A stretch of DNA of 64,000 nucleotides from the NCBI GenBank assembly GCA_015178975.1, contig WHVD01000093.1:186001-250000 (forward strand). The letters are read 5' to 3'. Shown here one piece after another: positions 22,196 to 33,600 of this stretch. Position 1 is the stretch's first letter. Every line of letters starts with the position of its first letter. The notes under the pieces are model-generated. The model saw only the letters and a program-made list of their open reading frames with translations, made no database searches and was not told the DNA's origin. The translations under genes were made by a program, and so were the position numbers. This stretch comes from Hysterangium stoloniferum (taxonomy: Eukaryota > Basidiomycota > Agaricomycetes > Hysterangiales > Hysterangiaceae).

Positions 22196-22440
22196 CTCTG
22201 CCCCCTCTGGTCATTATTGACAGAGAACCCGAGTTTGAAATCTCACAAATTTTAGATTCAAAAATTGACAAGCATCGATGCACTTGTAAACTGCTTTACT
22301 TGGTCAAGTGGGTGGGTTACGAGGGCACCAATGAAGAGACTTCATGGATTTTGGCCACGGAACTCAGTAATGCCATGGAAATTGTTACTGACTTTCACAC
22401 AGCTTACCCACTCAAACCCAGACCACTATCTTCTCTTTGA

Positions 22441-22640
22441 CCACACTCTGCGGACCCCATGTTACATTTGGACTCATTTTCATTATTCCCTGTCACCCTA
22501 TGTCTCTCTTTGCTTTTACAGGTTCTGACATGTTTTTCAAGTCCTTAAGTGGATATTCCACGGACTTTGATTCTTATGTTTTTTTTCACGCTTTACTTTC
22601 ATTTTCAAAAAAAAAAAAATTATTAAATTTTTATATTTTT
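22441..22640 (+). other. Post-pol untranslated region of Gypsy-1
   Basis: Non-coding spacer of 200 bp between the pol stop and the stop codon of the antisense gene. It includes an A12 run (22608-22619) followed by AT-rich sequence. The same landmarks recur next to the other two accessory-gene copies, so the spacer belongs to the element. Confidence 0.6.
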
Positions 22641-23443
22641 TCAATCTACATTTATGGGGCTATGCTTCTGCCCAACCTCAGCCATCTCTTGAGGAAGCTC
22701 CACTACCTCCGCAGGCACCCCGTCTTGGGCCTCAATGCCCTCAGCGATCTGCCCCAAAACATCATCCAAACTGGACATCCCATCTGTCCCGCTAATGTCC
22801 TGTGCCCTGGACCCCGTGGGCTGCTCGTGGACGAGCGAGCACCTTGCCTTGAGGTGCATGCACTGGTAGCAACCTGGTCCCTGCCTGGACTTCCAATTAC
22901 ACTCAATGTTCTGGTCATTGCAACCAGAACACCATGGGTTGTTCTGTGTCAGTAGGCAGACTGGTGCCACCTTCCTTGCTTTCTGTTGATTATGGTTAGT
23001 TCCCTGGAATTCCCACAGACTCGAGACTTACCTTTTGGGGGCTCTCCGGCTCCCCCTCAGACTCCGATTCTACCTCTGTCACTTTGCACTGAAAATACCA
23101 AGTCAGTTAACTCGACAAGTTGAAACATTGGGACTTACCTTTCCTGTGGCAACTGCAGCCCTGTCTGCAGCCACCCAGGCCTTTTCCATGGCCACCCGTA
23201 CAGCCTCCTCCTCATCTCTCTTCCTCTGCCTCTCAGCCTCTTCCTCTGTGGCCAATGCCACCTGGTATTCCCTGTCTAGGGCCTCCTCGACCTCCTTCAC
23301 CTCCTTTTCTGCCTCTTCACATTGTTGGCACTGTTCCTCTCATGCGCCAGTATTTGGGCCACACTGAGTGGCACCCGATATGGAATGCCTGTGGAGGTCC
23401 CAGCAGTTGGCATGGGTCTTCTTGGTGTTGGCTTTGGACCCAT
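22641..23443 (-). pseudogene. Retroelement antisense accessory gene, copy 2 (Zn2Cys6-spaced cluster, all six cysteines kept)
   Basis: Three exons on the minus strand: 23443-23140, 23088-23032 and 22982-22641, with GT-AG introns of 51 and 49 bp. Exon 1 starts MGPKPTPRRPMPTAGTS and encodes a long charged coiled coil (EEALDREYQVALATEEEAER...AMEKAWVAADRAAVATGK). Exon 2 is acidic (VTEVESESEGEPESP). Exon 3 carries CSGCNDQNIEC, nine residues, CYQCMHLKARC: CX2CX6CX9CX2CX6C, the spacing of fungal binuclear zinc clusters. A frameshift in exon 1 near 23330-23345 separates the start from the coiled coil, so this copy is probably broken, although the cluster is intact. It lies inside Gypsy-1, antisense to pol, ending 200 bp from the pol stop and starting about 200 bp from the polypurine tract. 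A DNA-binding role is inferred from spacing only. Confidence 0.78.
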
Positions 23444-23635
23444 TATGGTGAGATGGGGGTAATAAAGAAGAAGAAATTTTCATTTTTTCAAAATTTTATA
23501 TAGGCTCATCACATCTGAACCTTACCTTCCAGATCACATGACTCTTTGACACATACATGTAACCGACATGACTTTTGACACATGCACATAGCCAACAAGA
23601 ACCTTATCAAGGTCTAGAGCCTCTTTGGGACTTTG

Positions 23636-23653
23636 GCATAAAGGGAGGGTACT
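23636..23653 (+). promoter_or_regulatory. Polypurine tract of Gypsy-1
   Basis: The tract aaagggaggg followed by tac lies directly before the 3' LTR start at 23654, where plus-strand DNA synthesis would be primed. Its position proves that the antisense gene lies within the element. Equivalent tracts flank the LTRs at 13825 and 43582 on the minus strand. Confidence 0.75.
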
Positions 23654-25250
23654 GTTATGACTGGAATTCCTGCTGGACTCCCGGCACTAACTTATACACA
23701 CCAATTGTCAGTTTACTGGAATTCCCGCTGGACTCTGTACTGTACATCAGACTTGTCCACGTTCGACTTTGTTATGTCGTGTATCAGTCACTGGAATACT
23801 CACTGGACTCCATCCCCGTCTATGTCCGACTCTGTCCCATACATCAGTCACTGGACCCCACTTGGAAAACCCGTCATCTCTCTAACTGAGCCCCATTCCC
23901 ATTTTAGTCAAATGACCTGTCACGATTTGGACTCCACTCCCACTCCATTTCCCATTATGGTTTATGATTTGTCATGATTCGGACTCCGCTCCATTCTGTC
24001 CCGTTCCTAACACCAAATTTGGTGTTTACTATTCTCATTTCATGTTTTGCTAGTTTCATTTCATCATTACTGGATTTGGTATGTTATTCATTCCACGATC
24101 TATATAATCTGGCAGATGTTGTACATACAATCCAGTCAGAAAATCGGCTTAGATTCCCCCCAGTAATCTAATACATTTTCCGCTCTAAACTCATCCTTGA
24201 ATCACACTGCTCACGCTAGTCGGAGCCCACAGGCTCTGACACATCTATGTATCTCACTTATTTATCTCAACCCATGACCTCCAACCTACGACCCCTTGAC
24301 CCATGAACCCCACCCAGACTCCCTGGGATTCCCGTCTGCCTGTCTGAAATTGGACAACACGATCTCGCGAGGGCACAGTGTTAGGGTACGTACACGGTGG
24401 GTCTCCAGAGAAACCCATGGAATATCCAGTAGGACTTGGCTTCAGCTTATAGGCTGCACCCTCGCTAGATCGTGTTGTCCAATTTCAGACAGGCAGACAG
24501 GAATCCCAGGGAGTCTGGGTGGGGGTCGTGGGTGTGGTCGAGGGGTCGTAGGTAAGAGAGATATGTAGATGCACTGATGGGCTCCAACTAGTGTGAGCAG
24601 TGTAATTCAAGTAGGAGTTTAGAGTGGAAAATGTATTAGATCACTGGGGGGAATCTAAGCCAATTTTCTGACTGGATTGTATATACAACATCTGCCAGTT
24701 TAAATAGACCGTGGAGTGAATGACATACCAAATCCAGTAATGATGAAATGAAATGAGCAAAACATAAAATGGGAATAGTAAACACCAAATTTGGTGTTAG
24801 GAACGGGAAGGAACGGAGTGGAGTCTGAATAGTGACAAATCATAAACCATAATGGGAAACGGAGTGGGAGCGGAGTCCGAATTGTGACAGGTCATTTGAC
24901 TAAAACAGGAATGGGGCTCTGTTAGAGGGATGATGGATTTTACGAGCAGGGTTCAGTGACTGATGTGTGGGATGAGGTCAGATATAAACAGGGACGGAGT
25001 CCAGTGGGTTTTCCGGTGACTGAAACACAATGTAATGAAGTTGACCGTAGACAAGTCTGACATACAGAGTCCAGCGGGAATTCCGGTAAACTGATAATGG
25101 GTGCGTACATATAGGGCACGGGTGCGTATAAGTTAGTGCCTGGAGTCTGGCAGGATTTCCAGTCGTAACACACAGCCTATAAGCTGAAGCCAAGTCCTAC
25201 CAGATATCCTGCGGGTTTCTCCGGAAACCCACCATGTATGTACCCTAACA
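23654..25250 (+). repeat. 3' LTR of Gypsy-1 (LTR-B copy 3), split by LTR-B copy 4
   Basis: Begins TGTTATGACTGG and ends TACCCTAACA. It is interrupted at 24379-25170 by an inverted LTR of the same family with CACAG duplications (24374-24378, 25171-25175). Without the insert and one duplication it is about 800 bp, similar to the 5' LTR. Confidence 0.88.
24379..25170 (-). repeat. Solo LTR-B copy 4 (minus), nested in the Gypsy-1 3' LTR
   Basis: A 792-bp inverted LTR-B, TGTTAGGGTACG...AGTCGTAACA, with a perfect CACAG target duplication. An LTR inserted into its own family creates a long inverted repeat at this site. Confidence 0.9.
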
Positions 25251-26133
25251 ATACTCTCAGGTACTGTACTCCCTATCTTCATCTGTCAAGCATACGTATT
25301 GTCCTCTACCACCACAGAAGGAACATGTGATCTTGGACACAGGCCATTTACTGTTGCTGCAAATGACAAGCACAGTCTCTGGGTCAGGAACAAATTCTGG
25401 TGGATGACCTTTGGCACACCTCCTCATTTGTGAGATGGGTGATGACACTATCGAGAGTCAGCTGGTCAAAAGGGGGGGAATCGAGTCAAGGGTGACAATA
25501 AGGGTGTAGTAATCTTCTGGGATGTTCCAGTGTGCTTTCAATTCAGGCTTCAGTTTGGGTTAGGTGCACACTATTCAACAAGGTGTGGCTGACGGTTCAG
25601 GTCAGGTTTGATGCATGCTGTTCAACAAGGTGTGGCTGACAGTTCAGTTTGATGTGCAATGCTTTTCAACGAGGCGTCCATGGGTTTGGGTTTGGGTTTG
25701 GTATGCGACACTTTTCAACGAGGCATCCATGGTTTGGGTTTGGGTTCAGTCTGCGATGCTTTTCAACGAGGCATCCACAGGTTTGGGTTCAGGTTCAGCG
25801 TGCAATGGTTTTCAACAAGACATCCATGGTTCCAATTTGGGGTCGGTGTGCGACACTTTTCAATGAGGCGTCCACAGTTCCAATTTGGGTTTGACTTTGT
25901 AGCATGAGTGTTATAATGGATTGGTGTATGATGTCCACGACGATAAAGCGAGTGGCTACTCAAAGCCATGCAAGTCTAGTGGTTTCAGCCCCACTTGGCA
26001 TTGCTTGATGATGCCCTTCAAGCTAGGTCATGCATTTATGTAAAATTTTCAGTGAAAATATGACCAGACCTATAGAGGATGAGCACAATACTGTCTGAGT
26101 GATATTGTTGGTTAAAAATGCATAGGGGGGTCT
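25251..26133 (+). repeat. Unassigned region with a minisatellite
   Basis: No gene recognised. A short minus-strand frame (25448-25257) contains CSFCGGRGQYVCL but has no partner exons I can find. From about 25555 to 25890 there are five to six diverged tandem units of about 55-60 bp with the core TTTTCAACGAGGCATCCA followed by (GGTTTG)n. The unit also contains GGGTTT runs but is not a fungal telomere repeat. Confidence 0.6.
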
Positions 26134-26564
26134 TGTCACAACCGTCACAAGTCACAAAACTGTCACAAACAATCAAAGGTAATATTCGACAACTCTTCGA
26201 TGCATCAAATTCGACTCGACAAACCTGAACATTATTTGACAACATCGAATCTCTTTTGACATGTCTCATTTCGATGTCATGTATGATTTCATTATTAGTT
26301 CATAACATAGTTATAACAATACGAAGAAAAGCATAAAAGGGCTATGAAAGGAGCGAGGGAAGTCAGTTGAAATATCTGTATATTAGTGATATTAGTAATC
26401 TATCTTGTTGTAACTTCTTCGACAAATACTTCCGTGAGTTCTTGCAACTGGTAATAGCCTCTTACTTCATCGATAGGGCGAATATATACTTCGTTGAACG
26501 AGGCTTTTGAGTTTGATTAGTAGAATATCATTTGACTTTATTGAAGAATAATCGATTCGTGACA
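26134..26564 (+). repeat. Solo LTR-E copy 1
   Basis: A 431-bp LTR (TGTCACAACC...ATTCGTGACA) with GGTCT duplications at 26129-26133 and 26565-26569. Confidence 0.92.
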
Positions 26565-26683
26565 GGTCTCATGTGTAACTACAGGATTATATACTCAAAA
26601 CAAGAGTGGTAATGAATGTGGGCAATAATGACCCCAGTCACTATACAACTCCGACTGCTCGCTTTACCCAAAAATCTAACAAT

Positions 26684-27143
26684 TTTACTATTATATATCT
26701 AGTATAGTTTAATGTTATAACTCAAAAAAATTGACCTACAGTATGTTTCCTAAAATCACAGTCCATTTGAGCTTGTGAACCAATTCATGGGCCAACAGAT
26801 GTGTCACTCCCAATGAGCTTATAATATGTTGTTTTAAATGTATATAGGTAGTAAAAAATGACAGCACCTGGCTTTGCCATCAGAGGTAATGTGAGTGAGT
26901 TCACCAAGTAAATGTATACAAGCTACCCTCATACAGGTTTGCAGCTGGTATTTAGACTGCAAAAGCCAGGTGATGTCATATTTCACTACCTAGATACATG
27001 TAAAACAACATATTACAAGCTCATCTGTTGGCTCATGAATTGGTTTGCAAGCTGAAATGGACTGCAATTTTGGGAAACATGCTGTAGGTTAAATTTTTGA
27101 GTCATAACATTAAAATATACTAGATATATAATAGTAAAATACG
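26684..27143. repeat. Foldback (long inverted-repeat) element upstream of DNMT5
   Basis: Two arms of about 190-200 bp (26684-26880 and 26950-27143) are imperfect reverse complements, from tttactattatatatctagta at the outer edge to cacctggcttttgc at the loop, with a loop of about 60-70 bp. This is MITE- or foldback-like. No coding capacity. It ends about 480 bp before the DNMT5 start codon. Confidence 0.75.
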
Positions 27144-27543
27144 TATATGAAGTTTCAAGGCAATTGGTCAATTGTTGAGAGCTACGAGGTTCGTAATTGT
27201 CAGCAATATTTCCCCGCAAATCTAGCGCGCGCCTTACGTAATGCAAAGGGCTGTAACACTAATAAATTTATTGGGGTATGTATATCACTCAAATAAGGGC
27301 TAAAACTAAGGATGTGCCAATTAAAGTGGTATACAAGGTATATTTCAGCAGGAAAATGTATACTATATGTAGCATTTCTTGTGTTTTGAGAAAGTCAAAT
27401 AAAATTGTATTTTGACAATTTTCCAACCCAAAATTAATGAAATAACTATTTATTTTGAAAGAAAAAAAAACCTGTCGCGGCACTTGCGCCGCATACCCTC
27501 TTTCCTATAGCGCCATGATGCATGCGTGTGACTGATTGTGACG

Positions 27544-27589
27544 ACGCGTCAGATCGGCCTACTTTCCAACTGCCACCACCACGACGCGT
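27544..27589 (+). promoter_or_regulatory. Two MCB-type ACGCGT sites in the DNMT5 promoter
   Basis: The decamer ACGACGCGTC occurs twice (27541-27550 and 27581-27590), 40 bp apart, with the last copy ending 32 bp before the start codon. A third ACGCGT lies in codons at 27728-27733. ACGCGT is the MluI cell-cycle box bound by fungal MBF-type factors at G1/S genes. Binding here is inferred. Confidence 0.6.
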
Positions 27590-27621
27590 CGTAGCTCTCT
27601 AAGCGCGACTCATTACTCCCA

Positions 27622-30600
27622 ATGGGCACAACGATAGCAAGGGATCACCCTAAGGCACAGACAAAAGTTACCAAGTTCTTCAAACAGTCTAAAAGCGGAA
27701 TGGACGCCTCGGACCACTCCGATCGCGACGCGTCTGACGTGGAAAACTTGGACACTCCCCAAGCTACGTCGAAGGTCAACAATAAGCTTCCCCCGGATCA
27801 ATCAGACCTTCCTCCTATAAATGATATTCCAGCTATTTTCGCCGATCTCCTCAATCGCATCCCACAAATCAAGGGCGTCGTCGAACACGTCCAAGGTCGC
27901 AAATTACGCGTCGCAACAATGTGTTCCGGCACGGAGTCTCCCCTACTCGCGCTCAATCTTATCTGCAGGTCTATCCAGAAGAAATATGGTCTCGCACTTG
28001 AGGTTGAACACGTATTTTCGTGTGAGATTGAGCCTTTCAAGCAGGCATATATCGAACGTAACTTCAAACCTCCGATTCTATTCCGTGATGTATGCGAGTT
28101 AGGCGGTGACTATGCGTATGTTATCTGCAACCTTCATTAGACTTCATTCACTTAAGCGTAACAGTACTACGGCATATGGCTCTCATGTCGAAGTGCCTGG
28201 TAATGTCGACATTCTCATCGCAGGAACCTCGTGTGTCGATTATTCAAACCTGAATAATGAGAAACAAGGAATTGAGGCGGACGGAGAGTCCGGTCGTACA
28301 TTCCGTGGCATGATGTCGTGGGTTACTAAGCATCGTCCTCCACTCGTAATTCTGGAAAATGTCTGTGGTGCTCCCTGGGACAAGGTTCAAAGCTATTTCG
28401 AAGCAAAAGCATATAGCGCAAGCCATATGCGTGTTGATACTAAAAATTTTTACATCCCTCATACCCGCACGCGAGTTTATCTCATGGCCGTAGACAAAAA
28501 GAAATCTGACATGCCAAATGATTGGAAGGACCTGTTGAAGCAGTTGTATCGACCGGCATCTTCCACATTGGATGCATTCTTGCTCCCTAGAGACGACCCT
28601 CGTATCCATCAAGCCAGGGAGAAGCTGGTTCAAGAAAGTTTTGGAGGGGTGGACCGGCGCACTGGACGTACAGACTGGGGCAGGTGCGAATCTCGTCATC
28701 AAAGAGCTCGTTTGGAGGAAGAACTTGGCAGTAAACGACCACTGACCGGTTGGGACGAAGGTTTGCCATTTCAGCTCAGTTCCTATATTCTCCTATATTC
28801 ATTGTTATGTGGATTTAGGTGGTTACTGTAATTTGCCAGACTTCGCCTGGAATGACTGGGGCGTCGGACAGGTGCAACGAGTTTGGGATTTGATGGACAT
28901 ATCCCTCCTTCGAGCAGCCAAGGAAGGGGTAGACCCGTCTTATAAGACGTCAGTCCTATTCATTTTATGTTATTACAGGCTCTGATGAACCATCCAGCCA
29001 AGTGTGGAATTTGTCACAAAATGTCGACAGGAATATTGGATCCCGTCCTGGTATTTGCCCATGCTTAACGCCTACGATGATCCCCTATATTACTAACCGT
29101 GGAGGACCCATGATCGGATTGGAGGCCCTATCGCTTCAAGGACTCCCTGTGGACGAGCTCCTTCTTACTCGGGAAACCGAAGATCAGCTGGCTGACTTAG
29201 CCGGTAATGCCATGTCCTCTACTGTTGTAGGTGCTAGTATTATGGCAGCCCTCGTCATAGGTAAAAAGTTATTAAAAGGCGGTTCAGCTGATAACAACAA
29301 TATGGACATTGATGCACCCCATGCGAAAATTGAGGATGATATCATGGGAGACGATCAGCTTCAACTTCAGCCTCTCGACCTAACCACGATCACTACCCAT
29401 TCTCTTTCAAAGCTTCTACAGCGCGCAGACCGTTCAGCGCGTCTGTGTGACTGCGAGGGTCGCACCGGAATGACTTCCCGCGTTGTACGGCGTTGCCAAG
29501 AGTGCTCTGCGACCGCATGTGTTAAATGTGGAGGCCGTCCTGAGCACAATTATCTTCCCATCGACTTTTCAACATTGTCCCGTGTGCCTCCGATCGAATT
29601 TGCTGCAGAGCTCAAAGCAGCTCTCCCCATGTGCTTGAGTATACAAGGCGTAGACGTTGTGGGCTTGAACAAAAATAGAGTTTCGTCCAATGTCAGCATC
29701 TCTGACAAAGAGTGGAGAGCATGGGAGTCAGCCGTTCTTGAAGCCTCCCAAAGTGAGTTAAGATTCTCCGACCTCAAACGTCAAGAAGTTTGGGTAGCAG
29801 TGTATGCTTCCTCCAGAGCGTCGTTGGAGCTGTTGTTACATCCCAAACGACCGGAATGGCGACTTTTTGGTAAGCCAGAGTCATCTGTTCCGGCCAATAG
29901 CCCCACCCGCAAACTTCTTGCTTTCCCCGTTGCTCGGTTCGTTTGTCGTGACGGTCTTCTCGACGGTATTTGGGAGTTCGCTCTCCCACAAGTTTCCTCC
30001 TATAATATCCAACTGAAGGGTGTTGGCGAGCTTGTTCCGGCCTGGGAATGTCGTCTTGGGCTACAAAATGATAAGCTAAAAGAGCGCAAGGTGTATTCTC
30101 AAATAAAAATTACAGTTCCAACGAATCACCTTGCATCCTTGGACCGCGATATATCTGGCGTGTATTCATACCTGCCTCAATGCGGGACTGCGAACAGCTC
30201 GCTACATAAGAAGGTGGACGACGACACGACGCTTCCTGATCTCTTCCTCTTTCTTGACCCTACTCGCTGTGGGGAAGTGACCGAAGATGCCTTCGTGTTT
30301 TCAACCAGTAAGCGAAGATATGAATTTGGAGAGACACGTCCTATCATCTGTAGCCTGGATCCCAAGTGGAGACAATCCGACTTGGAGGAGATTCAAAGCG
30401 TTAAATGCCATGTTCCATGTGTCTGGGTCTCGGCATCCGGTACTAGGTTGGAGGTGAGCTGAAATATTGTCGACATTTTGAGCGTATCGTTTATCTCGTA
30501 TTTAGGCAACGCAACGAGCGGCGAAGTTTGCTGTCCCCGCAAAGGAACTCAATATTGTGGTCTCGAATACATCATGTGCTAGTGCCAATGCAATTTTAAC

Positions 30601-33600
30601 TTGCGAGGTTGGACTGCAAGGTCAGGCCGGACCGGAATGGCCCCGTAATCAGTGGCGAGACGTTGATGCAGTACACGCTCGCACAATTTTCCAGTCTCTA
30701 GCATGGATAATTGAACGTGTAAAGAACATTGGAGGATATGTCGACTCATGGGTAGATGTTCCATTCAAAGGAAGAAGCAGTAACTGTGAACGCTGCGCGC
30801 CCACAGCGCCTCGATTGATCTGGAAAAAGTTCGATCGCAAGGTGAAAGCAGTTGAGGATCAGTCTCAAGCTGGCGCGTACGAGCAGGCTTTGAAGCACCG
30901 CCCCAGTGCTTTCATCACACAATTGAAATTTGACGAGACCACTGGGGTTGGTAATGTTCGAATTGGTGTAAACATACCATCCCTAGTTCACCGTGCGGTG
31001 TCTCGACTTCCAACTGAGCAGCGCACTGGATCTCCAAAGGTTTCATGGAGGCTGACCACAGATTATACACCACCCGCGAAACTCAATCTTCCCAAATTTC
31101 AGCTGTCGGGTAACAAACAGGATCCCCAGCACACACAGCCACCACACTTCAAAATTCCACTTCGCCCTGAGCAACTCCGTTCTCTAAGCTGGATGGTTAA
31201 CCAGGAGTCCTCACTGGCTCCTCCTTTCATCGAGGAAGAAATCGCCGAAGCTATGCTTGAGCCTCTTGGTTGGAGAGCGGAAGGGCGCGCCCAAAGGCCA
31301 GTTCATGTTCGCGGTGGTGTACTTGCCGACGAAGTGGGATATGGAAAAACTGCCATTACACTCGGTCTTATAGACAGTGCGCCACACAAAAAGGCCGATG
31401 TTCCGCCCAAGGAAGTCGCCTTTGGTCGTATTTCCGTAAGGGGGACTTTGGTTATTGTTCCGCCCCATCTAACGCGACAGTGGGAGTCCGAAGTCAAGAA
31501 GTTTTGCGGAAACGCCTTTGACGTTGTCGTAATCTCAACAGCGGCTAATATGAACTCATTGTCCATCGAGGTCGTTTGTGCAGCCGATATTGTAATTGTC
31601 GCATCAAATCTGTTCAAATCTTCTGTTTACTTGGCGAACCTAGAAGCATTTGCGGCTGCAGGTGTTCTCCCTAATCAAGATGGAAGATACTTCAATGCAA
31701 AGTTGAAGGAGCTCCTCTCATCGCTCAAGCAACAGGTTGAACTACTGAAAAAAGACGGTACTGAGAGTGTCATTAAGAAAATTGAAGAGGGCGTAAACAA
31801 AGGTAACGCCGAGTCCTGTCTCCTTTTTGTGATTTTTAACTTCCTTGCAGTCGACGAGCCGTCTGAGAACTTAGGACCATCCAAGCGACTGAAAGGCAAG
31901 AAGTACCGAGAAGTCAACGCGTCTAACACTTCTCCTGAACCAGAACCCAAAACCTCCCTGTCAAAAGTATCGAATCGTTTTACTCAGTCAGGCAACTCTC
32001 CTACGCCTAACTTAGTGGTAGAAGTTGTCATTCCACCCAAAAGGAAAAGCGCTGTCACCAAGGTTTCCTCACTTCCGCCGCCTGAAGAATCCGACATAGA
32101 CAGCGACGAGGCCCCTAAATGGCGTCCTCGGCGTTCCATAACGCATATTAAAATCCACATCTCTGACGACGAGAATGTCGAGTCTGAAAGCGAATACGGT
32201 GATGATCAGAACGCAGATACCAGTGTCCAAGATAGCCGGATGGAAGAGTCAGACAATGGCGATGTGTCTATGGAAGACGACGTTTCTGAAGAGGAAGAAT
32301 CTCTGATAAAAATCAAATTGAAGGCAAAGGCCAAATCCAAGCCTCAACCCAAGTCCAAGAGCGAGGCCGTTAGCAAATCAAAGAGGAGTAAAGGTATGAA
32401 CGATATGGACGTAGACGATGCCCCACCCAAGGGTAGTATTGTGAAGAAGCGCAAGAGTGACGTGATAGGTTCCGACGATGACGGGAGCGAGAGTCCAAAG
32501 AAACCCACAAAGAAGGCGAAAGTTAGTCGGGCTAGTCTTGATCCTTGGAAGCTTAAAACTTCGACTGTCAAAAAGAATTGGAAAGAGATGAAAGCTCCGC
32601 CTCTGGAAATATTCCATTTCCATAGACTCGTGATCGATGAGTATACTTACTTGGATGGCAAAACACATTCGCTCATCACGAGCCTCCAAGCCACATGCCG
32701 TTGGGTTCTTTCAGGGACACCGCCTGTGCATGATTTCCCTTCATTGAAAACCATCGCCGTTTTCTTAGATGTTCATCTTGGAATTGATGACGACAATGAA
32801 GGACATTCTGCGCAGGTTAAAAGAAGGCGGCGAGAACAGACAGGTGCGTTATATTTCTTTCCCAGGGATGATGAGACAGAATGATACTTTTTTGTCTCCC
32901 AGAGGTCGAAAAGTTCCACTCGTTCCGTGAGGTACGCAGTCTCGAGTGGCATGCCCACAGACATCAAGTTGGGCAAGGTTTCCTTGACCAATTCGTTCGT
33001 CAGGTGTGTATCTATCACGAACGATAAACGACATTTGATTGACCTTACCGCACAGAATAAACCGGAAATTGACGAGATCCCAGCGACTGAACACAAGGAA
33101 CCTGTGTTTCTACCTGCTGCAGAGCGTGCGATTTATCTGGAGCTTGATCACCACCTTCGAGCTCTCGACATGACTATCAAGCGCGGAAGAAAGAACGAAA
33201 GCGATCGGGAAAAGCGCTTACAGAAATCTCTAGGAGAAAGCAAGTAAGTGTAACCTAGGCCAGTCATTTAAATTTATTTATGTGATGTAACCCAGTTCTG
33301 CGGAAGAAGCCCTCCTCAAACGCTGCTCTCATTTCGACCTGGAAACGAACGACAAAGAAAATGCTATGAAAGCATGTGAGATCATTGTAAAAGACCGTAC
33401 GGCACAACTCGAAGAATGTCGCGCGGACTTGTACAACAATGTCTTGGAAGCTTTGGAGATGCAAAAACGAATTGGAAAGACAGAAAATGAGAGCCTTTTC
33501 CAAGAATGGCTTCGTGTGACACGGACGGAAGGTGTTGGCGATAGGCGAGCATCTGATATTGTCCTGGGAGTCTTTAAAGACGCTGGTCTGGACTTCTCCG

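Larger units (their letters stand above)
18307..22440 (+). pseudogene. pol: Gypsy-1 pol polyprotein (PR-RT-RNaseH-IN-chromodomain)
   Basis: Domains in order: aspartic protease ([13 protein letters not shown], about 18459); RT ([19 protein letters not shown], 19270; [13 protein letters not shown], 19477); RNase H (EMDASDYALRAIL, 20005); integrase zinc region (SGHFGYKK...CKSCTTCPHLK, 20720-20836) and core (MDFIEHLPDSEG, 20910; TSDRGSE, 21086; [12 protein letters not shown], 21180); and a chromodomain (EFEISQILDSKID...YLVKWVGYEG...SWILATEL, 22230-22375), which in chromoviruses directs integration to heterochromatin. Damage: at least seven in-frame stops, mostly CGA to TGA (for example 19785, 20172); the RT motif reads YLDN instead of YxDD; the segment between protease and RT is inverted; and an LTR-A interrupts the C-terminal part. 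The element cannot encode an active polyprotein. Confidence 0.88.
16192..25250 (+). mobile_element. Gypsy-1: chromodomain-containing Ty3/Gypsy retrotransposon with an antisense accessory gene
   Basis: A near-full-length chromovirus: 5' LTR (16192-17013), gag, pol (protease, RT, RNase H, integrase, chromodomain; stop at 22440), an antisense spliced gene (22641-23443), a polypurine tract (23640-23650) and a 3' LTR (23654-25250). Later insertions are an LTR-A in pol (21715-22195) and an LTR-B in the 3' LTR (24379-25170). Stops, an internal inversion and an altered RT active site show it is dead. I could not identify a matching target duplication (ATTAG left, ATACT right). Confidence 0.9.

Noticed and set aside
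22437-22955. Plus-strand frame of 172 codons after Gypsy-1 pol
   Set aside because: It is the shadow of the antisense accessory gene; the minus strand has the cysteine pattern, the splice sites and homologues.
25680-25760. GGGTTT-rich runs as an internal telomere repeat
   Set aside because: The runs are short, irregular and part of a 55-60 bp minisatellite unit; the expected fungal repeat TTAGGG is not present.
27291-27490. Minus-strand frame next to DNMT5 as a divergent gene
   Set aside because: Low-complexity, AT-rich, no family resemblance and no clear start context.
28116-28140. A 25-bp intron after DNMT5 exon 1
   Set aside because: The 49-bp alternative (28116-28164) keeps phase and gives the expected ATTAYG sequence; 25 bp is below normal intron size.
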